64,000 bases of DNA from the NCBI GenBank assembly GCA_004135705.1, contig CM014278.1, positions 72,599,192 through 72,663,191 of the forward strand, read 5' to 3'. A program made the position numbers and the translations under genes. Each line of letters starts with the position of its first letter. Within the stretch, counting starts at the first letter, position 1. Source of the stretch: Alloteropsis semialata. Lineage: Eukaryota; Streptophyta; Magnoliopsida; Poales; Poaceae. Below the pieces are notes generated by a model, which saw only the letters and a list, made by a program, of their open reading frames with translations, was not told the origin of the DNA and ran no database searches. Positions 1-11,725 of the stretch are shown in pieces.

Positions 1-1120
1 CCCGAAACAAGTAAATCGTAAACAACTTGAGCTCATCCTTAATTATCCAGAATACATAGAAATAACCCTCTCTACCTTCTACATAATTACCCCTTCTCTT
101 GTCCTCGGTCGTTCTTAATTCTTAACTAATACACACACGTTCCATGTGGATTCGATACCCTGGAATACTCTCGGGTGAAAGCTACATCGGTATCCGTACG
201 TTTGTGGATTCATCTGTAGTCGTTAAAAATACCAACACACATCATGCATCTCATCTAAAGCAATCTTTAAACCCTTACCTCCGGTCAACCTCCCAAGAAC
301 TCCACCCTACATGGGATCACACCCTGTCACGATGCTCCCTATCGACGTAGCTAGTAACAAGGGCACGTCCACAAGTGAATGTGTCTAGATATCATGAAGG
401 GTCGACATGCTAGATCTAATCACCATGATTACATAAAGCATGCTATATAGTCTAAACATATGAGGTAGACTAGGGTACAATCATATTCATGATAGGTAGA
501 AAGCATAGAAGGAGGCATTGAGTCGCTAAGAGATCGGATGACATGAAGAACATTACTCATATAATAGATGTGTTTGGATCATCACCACCGAATACATACC
601 ATTGATGACTCCAACTAGCTCATGAACTCCACCATGGCACAACCACGCAGGGAGGCCATGGTGGCTAGGGTTGGCCTACGCCATCCCCTGGACAACTTCG
701 AGGACTTGTGGTGGCCGTTGTCTCCTTTTGGTGTATGCTCTACATTTCGCCGAGTTCTGGTGGATGGATATGAGAGCCCTCGTGCATCGGGGCTATAAAT
801 AGTCCGAGGAAACCCTAGCTCGAAGGGGAGGCCGAGGCGGCGCAAAAACCCCCAGCCGGCCGTCTTGGCTCCTCCCCCCCCCCGGGCCAGTCGGCCTAGG
901 CTGTTTCTGTGGCCCCTCGGTCCCATCTTTCGCGTGCAAGCTTCTAGATCCTCCAGGAGTTGATTTGCCAATGCATGTGGGTATTTGATGTCGGTTGCTT
1001 TGGGATAAGTGGGTCTTGATATCTTTCCATATGTCTGCCTGATTCGCCTTGATCCCGAAGTCATCCGACCTTATCTTCAAGTCTTTGCCCTTCCGTATTC
1101 TTGGAGGTTGGTTCACCATA
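1..1120. repeat. Repeat-derived intergenic DNA, possibly LTR-retrotransposon remnant
   Basis: No protein-coding gene is supported here. The stretch has the look of retrotransposon non-coding sequence: a TATA-like box (ctataaatag, about 795-804) is followed by a GC-rich leader-like segment with a C-run near 870. The text around 140-250 resembles sequence I associate with grass LTR elements, but this is memory and not a match I could verify. No terminal inverted repeat, polypurine tract or target duplication was found. The short open frames on both strands show no recognisable domain. Confidence 0.35.
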
Positions 1121-1339
1121 GATGAGAGCGAACGAAATCCGAGTCACATGGCCTTCATTCCTCCGCGCTACGCATGATCTTGGTCTTTGTCCAAAAGTGC
1201 TCATTTATAGCTCAAAAACCTACGTAAACAAAAATCCTTCAAAAATACATGCATATACAAAAACGGGGTTATTTCAAGTTGCAAGTGGCGGGTTAGTATA
1301 TGAATTGGTCCCAAAACACCACTTAAATAGCACTAAAAG

Positions 1340-1599
1340 CGACACTGAGGCCTGGTCGGGTTTGTGTGCGCCGAGGTCGGCGCCAAGATCTGTGGCGCCG
1401 ACCTCGCGCCGCGTCACCGCCAGCTCAGCATACCCGACACGGTGTATAGACCTCGGCGCCGTGAATAATGGCGCCGACACGTGTTAAGTCGGCGCCGTGA
1501 ATCACGGCGCCGATCCGAGGGTCCATTTTTGGAAATGTTTCCCCCAGGGGTCTATTTGTGAAATTCTTTCACAAAAAGGGCCAAAATACAAAAAAGTCG
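1340..1599. repeat. Detached terminus of the GGCGCC-rich Mutator-like family
   Basis: This segment is rich in ggcgccga/tcggcgcc palindromes. It ends with the same sequence order as the right end of the complete element at 36721-38308: a 'ggtccattttt' block, then 'ggggtctatttgtgaaattctt', then a terminus whose reverse complement is CGACTTTTTTG, identical to the first 11 bases of the complete element. Only one end is recognisable, with no internal gene and no matching opposite end, so it is a truncated or solo terminus. Confidence 0.6.
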
Positions 1600-2535
1600 G
1601 GCGTGTCGCAAGAGAGGGGCACATTTTCAATGCTCAAATTTTGTGAAACTTTGCGAACTAAACATGGCCTAAGATCTTAAGCCTGGCCAGACCAAGCCTG
1701 GCTTAGGACCTGCAAGGAGTGCTTGTTTGGTTGTGTGGCTTTGTTTGGTCTGGCCAATGTATAACTGTGTTTGGTTGGCTGGCTACAGAGATAGGCCGAC
1801 CTTGGCCTGATCAGAGGCGGAGTTTTCGCAACCAAGCCGTTCACATCCAAGGGAAAACAAAGCCGGCGCCTCCAGGAACTTGAGTGTTGCCGCGTTTCGT
1901 CTCCAAGACATTCCAACCTCTGTGTTATGTTGACGATCATCGGCTGACTCCAGGGTATGCACGGTTAATGCCAGCGCTAACACGTTTAGTACTATGTAAC
2001 GCTAAAAAAACATTTATTTTTTTAGAGTTATAGAGCACAGCCCCTGTCTTACTGCAAAGCAAAAGACCATTCATTCGGTTTAAAGCACAGGTATTCTGAC
2101 CATCAGAGCATCGCTCCTGGCTGATGAAACAAACTCAGCAACAAACTTAACCACAACGAAACAAATGCTAAAGCAGACCACACACTATTCATCATCCGGC
2201 ACCTAGCTCCAGCTCCCATCAGACGCTTGTAGCCTCCACAAGAAACATAGAGCTAGCCCACAACATTTCTCATGTTTTTCGCTGTATAAGTGTATTATAG
2301 TTGTCCTTTAATGATTTGATTTTAAGCCGTCCCTCACTATGAAAGCACCATACATCCTTCTGGACAAGTGTTTCAATGTATTTGTGTCAGCACTTGCCGA
2401 CCGACATGGAAGCTGTTCATCGACGAGCTGTCCAGACTCCAGAGTGCCCAAATCTCAGCTCGCGGCAGAAACGAAGGTAAATGATGATGTCGTTCTCCTC
2501 AAAAAGTTCGAACACATGCAAGCCGATGCAACATT
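1600..2535. other. Intergenic; 3' flank of the monooxygenase gene
   Basis: No coding region is supported. The part next to 2536 is presumably the 3' UTR of the minus-strand monooxygenase. A run of 'gcctggcc/ggccagac'-like short repeats lies around 1680-1800, without a clear element structure. Confidence 0.4.
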
Positions 2536-4315
2536 TTAGCTCCACAGCGTGCCGCAGTCGTAGTCTGCCATTTTCAGAACCCTTCTCGCGAGCAACCCTG
2601 ACAAAAACCTGTCCCGCACAAAGCCCACGATGGCATTGCTACTCTGCTGCACGAAGCCGACCACGTAAGCGGTAGCAACGAGTTCGACGCTCCTCCATCG
2701 CCGGATCCCGGCGTACTCTCGCAACCCCTTCTCGATCCTCCGGCTCTCCAAGCCGCCGCCTCTCGTGCCGTCGCCGAGAATGGCCTCGCCGAGGCACCTG
2801 GCCAGGACGACGCCGTCCTCCAGCGCGGCGCACGCGCCCTGGGCCAGGTCTGGAGTCATCGGGTGCAGCGCGTCGCCGGCCACGCAGACGCCGCCCCTGC
2901 TGATGCCCGCGGTTACGAGCGAGAGCGGCGGCCGGAACCGCAGCGGCACGGCGAAGACGTCCCTCGTCTCGCTCCTCTCGATCACCGCCAGCGCCTTTGG
3001 GGGCACATTGAGCGCCGCGAGGTTGGCCAGCACGAACTGCTTCAGCTTCGTGCCGCTCTCGACGACGCCTTTATCTGCAACCACACATGATCATCTTAAT
3101 TATCTGAAGACAGTTCATATCGAATCTCACTAGTTTTGGCAGTTCAATTGTCGGGGGAAGAAATTCTGCATTTCAATTAAGCTCAAGTAATGGCTAGCTA
3201 ACCGTTCTCGGAAGAAGTCCAGGTGAAGAACCAGTAGACGTCAGTGTCGTTGCAGGGTCGCATGCCGGAGCGGAAGCCGCGGCCGATGAACTGCAGGAAC
3301 TTGGGCTCCAAGCCGTGGCCGTCCGGGAAATGGGCGAGGCCTCTCGTCGCCATGCGCCCCGAGTAGGACGGCTCCGACAGCCCCAGCCACTTGGCCACCA
3401 CGGAGTTGATCCCGTCGCATCCGATCAGCACCTGCAAGTGCAGAGCGCGTCCTGCTGTTCAGTGTTCAGTTTCGAGCTCCTCTGATGTAGATCGGCAGTG
3501 TTCACCTTTGCCCTCAGAGCTGAGCCATCGGCTAGGTGCAGGATCTTGATGTCGCCGTCTTCCTCGATGGACGCAATCCTGGAGGAGTAGCGGATGGTGC
3601 CTCGTGGCAGCTCCTCCTCCAAGGCCTGCAGCAACGAGTCCCGCCTGACACAACGGATTTCATTGGGTCCTCTGCGTCAGAACGGCGGTGCTCATGTCAG
3701 TTTGTGGATTTGTGGCAGTGCAGAATGAGTGGTCGGTATTTGCGATCTCACCGGTTCCGCCCCTGCACCGTGAGGTCCAGCTCCTGCGCGACCTCCCCGG
3801 TAGACGAAGACATGACGCACAGCCTGCGAATGCCGGAAGAGTCAGTCTGCTTGATTGCCGACGAGTAGAAATGGGAGCACGCCTGAGACGGAGAGATTTG
3901 AGGACTTGAGGTAGAGAATGGGTAGGAACGTACGCCTCCGCCTGCAGATGCTGGTCCCTGATCTTGTCGCCCACCCCGAGGGCGTCGAGTGCCCGGAAGG
4001 CGTTCTTCCACGCCGTGAACGCGAACCCCGCCGTCCGCAGCGCCGGCGACGACTCCAGCACCAGGGTCCTCACCCCTTTCCTGCGGCGCACGGATTGCCA
4101 AACCAGGTGATGCTCGGAATTTTCAGTGGATTATTAAGGTTCGGCGCCACCAGACACTGCCGCAGCAGATACCAGCAGCTAGCAGAACCGACTGCCACCG
4201 TTTGGCAGATGAACATGTATTACAGTAGTTACCTGTGGAGGCCGAGGGCCGTGGCGAGGCCGGCGAGCCCGGCGCCCACGACGACGACGTCCTCGACGGG
4301 CTCCTGTCGCTGCAT
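2536..4315 (-). CDS. FAD-dependent monooxygenase (zeaxanthin epoxidase-like/CTF2-type)
   Basis: Six exons on the minus strand: 4315-4233, 4080-3934, 3823-3752, 3644-3506, 3431-3203, 3074-2536. All have GT-AG borders and consistent phase, giving 402 residues. The start was chosen because the FAD Rossmann motif GAGLAGLATALGL begins about 12 residues in and is followed by the family's ribose-binding Glu (LVLES). A GCDG motif begins near residue 150, and the second FAD motif GDALHPMTPDLAQG lies in the last exon. Family members use FAD and NAD(P)H to hydroxylate aromatic or small substrates; the substrate here cannot be told. There is no obvious transit peptide, so it is probably cytosolic. The usual LGQGG segment reads LAQGA, a mild departure. 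It is divergent from the splicing-factor gene at 4986. Confidence 0.9.
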
Positions 4316-4985
4316 CCTTCAAAGAACAATGGTGTGCTACCGAACTGACAGTGTCGAGCGAACAAGCAGCACTCTCAAATCGGAACCCGTGAGTCAAGGG
4401 GCTCTAATGGTTGCGTGCCCAGAGGCGTGCAAAGAGTTCCAAGTGAGGAGGAGCTTATCTTGGCCACTAACGTCACTGCTGATGGGCAGACGAAGCCATG
4501 GGTGACCTGATGCTGGCCTGACGTTTATCCATGTGCAAAATTGAAATTGGATACGCTCTCTAGGAGCAGACAAACATATCGGGAAAGTTCACAACTTTTT
4601 TTTTTTGAGCTCAGGGAAAGCTCACAGTCACAGCTGACAACCGTATCGTTGCAGATCTGCAGCCACAGCCAGTCTCTTGAACTCTTGTAGGCTGTGTGGG
4701 CCGCTTGTCGTCTTGACGGGCCGTTACGGACTACTTTCTATCTCTAGCTCCAACAAGGTCCAGCCCACGGTTGTAGCCCGGTCCGTGAGTTCCCCTGGTC
4801 CGTCGGAGGTAGCAGCGGGTCCCACACGTCAGTTTTTGTGTTCTGACCTGATTCGTCTTCTCGATTGAAAAGCCAAACACAATCGTTGGGTTTAGCCGCG
4901 GCGCTTCCCTCTGTCTCTCTTTCAGTCCTCTAGGGTTTCCGATCTGCTCCGCCTCGCCGTCGGCTAGCCTCCGCCGCGTGACGCC
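4316..4985. promoter_or_regulatory. Divergent promoter region with telo-box
   Basis: About 670 bp separate two start codons pointing away from each other (monooxygenase minus, splicing factor plus). A telo-box (tagggttt, 4931-4938) sits about 50 bp before the splicing-factor ATG, in a pyrimidine-rich stretch that looks like its 5' UTR. Telo-boxes are common in promoters and leaders of plant ribosomal and RNA-processing genes. No clear TATA box was assigned. Confidence 0.45.
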
Positions 4986-7900
4986 ATGGAATTCGACGAG
5001 TACGAGTACCTTGAGAAGACGGTGGAATCGTCGGGGGCGCCGGCCAACGGCTCCGCGGCCCCCAGGTCAGGGGAGAAGGACAAGGACAAGGAGCGCAGCT
5101 CCCGCCGTCGCTCCTCGGGCCGCGACGAAGAGCGCGACGACGTCGAGCGCAGATCTAAGCGTTCTCGGTCTGATGAAGGCCGCGACCGCGATAGGGAGCG
5201 GCACCGGGACCGCAGCAGCCGGGAGCGGCGGGACCGGGACCGTGACGACAAGGAGAAAGAGCGGGAGAGGGACAAGGATAAGGAGAGAAGGAGCCGCGAC
5301 CGCGAACGGGAAAAGGAGAGGGAGAGGGAGAGGGAGAAGGATAGGCACCGGAGGAGCCGGAGCCGGTCGGAGCGCCGACGTGACGACGAAGACCGTGATC
5401 GCTACCGTGAACGCAATGTCAGGTGCATGTTCATGACAATATTAACTCTGAGCTTTATTGAAACTGGATGAAACATGATCTGGTGTTCTTTTTGGTGTAT
5501 TGGTTTTTACGAGATCATCACTATAGTTTTTTGGATTCACTTGGAAAGTGGGACAAACCAAATATAGTTGGTTCGAATGTCTTAAAAAAAACAAAATCAT
5601 GCCATGATACTTGTCTAATTACAAGCTAGGCGCAAATCTGTTCTTCTCATTGCTCTTCCATCCATACTTTGGAAGACTTTACATCCTGTGGTTTTACTGC
5701 TTTGTGCTTATACCAAAAGTTTCTCATGCCGTGTGTTATTGAAATAGGTTTGGTGCAATTCAATAAAATTGCGCATTAGTGTGGGAACTTGCAGACATCA
5801 GGATGACCCAGATTTTGGATATTGTTTTTATGAGATAGAAATTATCCGTAGTGGTCAGATACTCAGATGAGCAGGGCTGATGCCATCGATGGTTACTGTT
5901 TCCAGTATCCACAATGTGGAGCTGAACTTTATTTGTTGTGCTACAGAAATGCTGGTGAATGTGCGAGTTGTGTTTTTTTTTTGCTGAAGCAGTTGTTTTT
6001 TTTACTGTAGCAACATTCACTCATTCAGTGTTCAATAGCTGCACAAAAAACTATTTGTTTCACCCCTCCTTTCTGTGCTATTAAGTTGCAATTTGTAGTT
6101 CTGTAGTGAAACCATCCCATCTGGTAGCGGTGGGCATTGCCCCACCACATGCTACATTTTGTAGTCCTTGTTAGCAAGTTAACCTGTGTGAAGAATATGG
6201 TTGGATCTGCACTTTCAGACGGGAATATGCTGTGTATTTTGGTATTCAGTTACAATTTGGGCTTGCAATATAATCTTCCTTTCTTTTTTTACTACATTAT
6301 TAGTTCATATGAAGAATTCTTGTTATACAGACGTAGGAAAGAGGAGGTTGCCGAACCTGAAGTTGATCCAGAAAGAGATCAGAGGACTGTGTTTGCTTAC
6401 CAGGTAGCATTTTGAACACGTCTTTCACATTGATGATGCCTGTGTAACCTTAAATCTGAAGCTGTTTTTTAATTACAATTGCAGTTATCCTTGAAAGCAG
6501 ATGAAAGAGACGTATATGAGTTCTTTTCAAGGGCTGGAAAGGTGAGAATCGCTCTTATTGCAGTTTCTTTGATTATTATATACTAGTCCGATGGTGCTCA
6601 TTATGTTCATACACATGGATTCAGTTTACACTTGATTAATTTGCTAGAATTCTCCATACGTTATACAAATATGCTTGATAGGATATTATTATTGTTAGTA
6701 GCTCAGACTAAACATAAGTTGATAGGATCATATTTAACCATATTTTTTAGTGATAAGATATTTTCTGCTGTTAGCATTTCTTGCTTGTTTTTCTTGTTTG
6801 ATCGAGTCAATTTTCATGGCTGAACAGTTGTCTTTTCTTTCTCTAGGTCCGCGATGTTCGCCTGATTATGGACCGAAACTCACGACGTTCTAAAGGAGTT
6901 GGGTGAGTGTCTATATACTAATACTGGTAGCTACATAGGCAACATGTATTCGTTGTGCATAGCCTTGCATTTCAGTTTTTAACATGGAGGGGCAGTATTG
7001 TGGTCTTTCCTTTGTTCCTTTTATTTCTCGATACGCTGAACTGAAATTTTATGCTAGAACATAAGAGACTAGCTAGCTAGCAGTGTATCATATTATTGAA
7101 AACTTATCCCTTTTGGTGTCCGTTATTCATAGGGCTTGCTGTTGCACTTCAGCTTGTATGCTCTTGGAAATTAAATAACCAAAATTGGTAAGGATTAATT
7201 GTTCTTCTGGAGTCCTTGTGGTTCCCTGAGTTTCTAGCTCTTTGCTGCCCATGGAATTAAGGCCCCAGATTAAGGATTGCAATTGACCAATTGTCTCATG
7301 GCTTCATATAAGATATGGTTCATTTTGGCATAACCTTGTTACTTTAGCAACATTTTCCAACTTCTTTATAAAGCCTTCTCAATTGGTTTTCACTGAAATA
7401 GAGGTGGTGTATGTTAGTGGATGCAATGGGTTTTATGAATCTAAATGCTGTGGTGGCAGCTATAGAGGGGAAAAAAGTAGTAAATGAATCATGAGAAAAA
7501 GCTCAGTAGCTTTGAGGAGATGAAGATAAAGTTGCAGGTATTTTTCAAGTCCATGTAGTCTAACAGGTATGATGTCTTGTGGAGGTGGCTGTAAGGCCAC
7601 GCCATGAAAGTTTTGGTCCTCTGCAGTCCACATAATGTTGTTTGCTTAAGTTGTATTGTATTTAAGACTTCGTTAGTCCTTGGGAACCATATTTGGTAGT
7701 GTGTTGCTCTAGTTGTGGATTAATGCTTACATCTGCATGTTACCTGTAGATACATAATTTTCTTGGGAATATATTCATGAGTTTTCATACTCGACAGGAA
7801 TATTTATAATTTGGTGTACCTGCTGGAATAAACAGCAACTTATGAGTAAGATGGAATACAAGATCATATACAGTAAGCCGTGCGAAACATCACAGTTCCA

Positions 7901-10900
7901 GATTATTGGAGTCCATTTCAATGAAAAATCAAAACTAACCTTGATTTGAAATGATCAAAAGCTAGATTTGGTTAAAAGGATACAGTTTTGCTCATGAAGT
8001 AACTAAGACAAGTTTTACTTCGTTCATGGCTCCAGTCTGATTTTTCTCATGCTATTCACATTATGCAGGTACATTGAATTCTATGATGCTATGTCTGTTC
8101 CAATGGCGATAGCTCTTTCTGGTCAGCTGCTTCTTGGTCAACAAGTGATGGTTAAGCCTTCAGAGGCTGAAAAGAATTTAGTTCAGTCAACTGCTTCCAG
8201 TGGAGCTGCTTCAGGTGGAGCAAGGAAGTTGTATGTTGGAAATCTTCACTCCAACATGAATGAGGACCAATTGCGGCAGGTGCTTGTCAAACATATTATT
8301 ATTTGGATTTTTTTGTGTGCTTGGAGCGAATTGTCTCTTGATTATTCATACTATTTTAAATCTTTTTGCCAGGTCTTTGAACCATTTGGACAAGTGGAGC
8401 TTGTCCAGCTGCCATTAGATCCACTCACTGGGCTGTGCAAAGGTTTTGGTTTTGTGCAGGCAAGGGTTTCTGTATGAAGCAGTTTTTTTTTTGTTGGCAC
8501 TTAATTCTGATCACTTCTCTTTTCATATTTTAGTTTGCACGCCTTGAAGATGCAAAAGCGGCTCAGAGTTTAAATGGGCAACTTGATATTGCAGGAAGAG
8601 TAATTAAGGTAAAGCATCATGTTTCATAGTTATCGGATCTGGTCTTAAATAAATGTTCGGCTGTCTGACATAATAGTCATTGTCAGGTTTCAGCTGTGAC
8701 AGACCAAACGGGTGTGCAAGTTAGTGGAGCCACTACTGGAGATTTGGACGACGATGAAGGTGGAGGCTTGGTGGGTGTCGTTCTCATTTCTAGGACAATT
8801 TGAGTAGTTGGTACATGTTTTCTTTAAGCGTTATGGTGGTTGAGTATTTACATCTACCCTTGAATTAGCTTAGTGCATTTAGTCTACCATACTTGGTGGG
8901 TTTCTGCACCGATTCCCAATTTTAAAAACCTCTGGCAGTTCTGTTGCATGTATTCATATACTAAATAGGCTTAATGGATCATACAAGTTGCCTTTTTTTT
9001 TCCTGTCATCAATTTAATATCTGTTATCCTAATATTAGAAGTTGATAAACAGAAGCTGTATGCATTTTCCTATTTGTTTTTGTTTATACGACAGTGCATT
9101 TTTCCATGATGACACCAGCAAACTATTACATTTGCAGTAATTATTTCATGCTTGATTTGTATAAAAACAAGCCTTCTATGCCTCATACAAGGAATGTGTG
9201 CTTGTACCTGTTAATCAACAGTCTAGCACCATAAGGCTTGATGGTACCCTGATTAGTGGTTATTATATAGTGGTATTGCGGGTAGTATTTGTTACTAAAT
9301 TTTTAGACATTGTTTGATGTGTGTTCCCTGATGTATGCAGGCACTGAATGCTAGTTCCAGAGCTCTTCTAATGCAGAAATTGGACCGCAGTGGCATTACA
9401 ACCAGGTACATTTTTGGAGGTTGACTGCATAATAATAATGTTGGCATATCTCATGGAACAATCTAATTGTAGTGTTGTTCCATTTTATTAATATTTATTT
9501 ATTGGGGGTTGTGCTTACTGAGGTGCTGGATGTACTGTGTTTCATAGTGAGTAATGTTATGGCCTGGGCTGCAGAGGCTCTGCAGTGACATCATTTCATT
9601 TTAGAATGGCCATTATCTTGCTTGTACGAGTGCCATACGAATATCTCATTATTGACCTTTACTACATTATCGTCAGGATTCATCCACCACTACAGCAACA
9701 CTGTTTCCATATATATCTAGCTTGTCAAGGTCATTCTCCATGGACCTCCTCCAGTTCTTTGGTGTAAAGTGGTTTGGCTGAAATATTCTGTTTACTACAG
9801 TTCTAGCATCTAGTGCCAATTTCAAGAGGTTAAGTTGATGATGTTTGAAACTTACGTTACAAGGGGGAACTTGTTACAGTAATTTATTGTTCATGTACCA
9901 AATTGATGCAACTTGAAATTGGTTTCATAAGAAACTTGAGCGGTTCGCTTAATTTTGTTCTTTTTCAAGTTCTGAAAGGCAGATGTCTGACAAGTTTACC
10001 ATAGATATATCCTTATGTCTCCCTGTATATCTACTTAATGTTTGCTTAATATCTTCTCCGTGTCTGCAGTTCAATTGGTGGGATGGGCACTAATTTGAAC
10101 ACTTCGGTGGGCATACCAGCTGTATCTGTCCTTGGTGCTGCTCCAGCTGCAGCTCCTGTTCTGCGCCCTACAGTGCCTGATCTTGTTTCAGTTCCTGGGT
10201 TACCACTTCCAATTACTACGTCTATTGAGTTGGCTCCACCTAGTGAATGCCTATTGCTTAAGAATATGTTCGATCCAGCTGTTGAGGTCAGGATTCTTCT
10301 ACCACCGCACTTGCATTATTATGCCAAGACACTTATTTGTTGCTTGTAGATTTGAAGTTTTTTCCCTTTTTTTGCATTGGTTGACCAAAGCTAACAGATA
10401 ATTTACCATGCTACTTTTGCAGACGGATCCTGATTTTGACTTGGATATTAGGGATGATGTTCAGGAGGAGTGTTCCAAGTTTGGCCAACTAAAACACATT
10501 TTTGTTGACAAGTAAGTCTGCATGTTCATTTTTAAATAGATCTGCCATGCTTTCCGCCTAAAATTACTTTTTTCTGTACTCTCCAGCATGTTGCATTGCT
10601 AATTTTCATTGAGATATAAACAAAATCTGAAGTGTTGGTGTTCTTAACATTTTTTATTTCGCGAGCAGCACCGTCATTCTTAAATATCACACTAGGGTTA
10701 AAAATGTGTCCTTTGATACAGAGAGCTCAGATGCGCTTTGAGACCTTATCTGCTTCTGAATTCTGATAGCTACCTTTTGTTCTGTCTCCAGCACAATATT
10801 ATTCAGTGCATACTTTGCAAAATTTTCGGTAGATGTTCATCAAATTGCCCTTCAACCAATTATACAGTCCCGATCTGTTCTCATTCTCATCATTATTTAG

Positions 10901-11260
10901 TGCATATTTTTGCAAAATTTTCAACAGTTCTTCATTAAATTGCCTTAAACCAATAATACAATCCTGATCTGTTCTCATTTCTAACGGACTTCTGTTGTAA
11001 TTGTGACTCAGAACTACTGCTGGCCTTGTGTACCTGCGGTTTGATAGCATATCAGCAGCTATGGGCGCCCAGAAAGCACTTCATGGAAGATGGTTTGCGG
11101 GGAAGATGATAACAGCAACTTTTATGGTATATTAAATGATACATCCCTGTTCTCCCTTGTTTTGATTTCTGCATTTTGAATCTCCATGATGAGCTTGCTC
11201 AAACATTGGTGTTTGTTTTGGCAGACGCCCCAGCAGTATGAAATGAAGTTTCCGAGCTAG
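4986..11260 (+). CDS. RBM39/CAPER-like splicing factor, RS domain plus three RRMs
   Basis: Thirteen exons: 4986-5422, 6331-6403, 6485-6541, 6847-6902, 8069-8279, 8373-8459, 8534-8608, 8687-8770, 9341-9405, 10070-10286, 10423-10511, 11012-11126, 11225-11260. Phases are continuous over 533 residues. Residues 1-160 are rich in Arg/Asp/Glu/Ser repeats (RS-like). RRM1 lies about 163-240 (TVFAYQLSLKA; KGVGYIEFYD) and RRM2 about 262-335 (KLYVGNLHS; KGFGFVQFARLED). A Pro/Ala-rich linker leads to a C-terminal UHM-like RRM at about 440-530 (DVQEECSKFGQLKHIFVD; GLVYLRFDS). Family members are nuclear pre-mRNA splicing factors acting with U2AF and SF3B1. The intron after 8459 starts with GC (gcaagg) instead of GT. 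Confidence 0.95.
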
Positions 11261-11540
11261 TGGGCAGACGCTTGGTTAAACCTGGAGATAATTGCTTGGT
11301 CTCATGCACTGGCATTCTACATTTCTGCATCTGAGTGTAGTCGTGCTAATTATTAAGTGGAGGGAAAAATGATTTAGTGTCTTTATAACATCAAGCAGTT
11401 TGTAACATGGACTATATATTGCTTGTGTAACATTTCAATCCAAAGCGCTGTTCTATTGTTGCATATTTGTTTATGCACCCCCAAGAAAAATGGGATTGGC
11501 GTCTCTGGAAATTGTGCAGAAAAAACGGGGTAAAAGTTGA
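11261..11540 (+). other. Probable 3' UTR of the splicing-factor gene
   Basis: AT-rich sequence follows the stop codon, with no coding signal. It runs into the kinesin-exon relic near 11541. No strong canonical polyadenylation hexamer stands out. Confidence 0.4.
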
Positions 11541-11725
11541 TCAGAGGCGACTCACTGAACCTCTCTTGAAAATGCAGGAATTTTAATGTAAAGCCTTAGC
11601 TTGAATTTATGTGTATCGTCTCGGGGGAAGCAGCTCCACGATTTCCCCAGAAGCAATGATATTGGTATCACAGCCTTCACAGGTGTTGTCTTCTGCAAAG
11701 GCAATATAGCCAACAGGGTTGTAAT
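11541..11725 (-). pseudogene. Decayed copy of the last exon of the ARM-repeat kinesin
   Basis: Read on the minus strand, this segment aligns with exon 20 of the kinesin gene at 18853-18995. It shares a 'tttgcag' splice acceptor, then GA(A/T)GACAACACCTGTGA, an ATCATTGCT block, GAGCTGCT, CGAGA-GATACAC, and the ending around CCTGCATTT and the stop. Insertions and deletions break the frame, and part of the middle is missing. It lies in the same orientation about 7.3 kb from the intact exon. It carries no other kinesin exon that I can find, so it is a fragment and not a gene. Confidence 0.75.
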
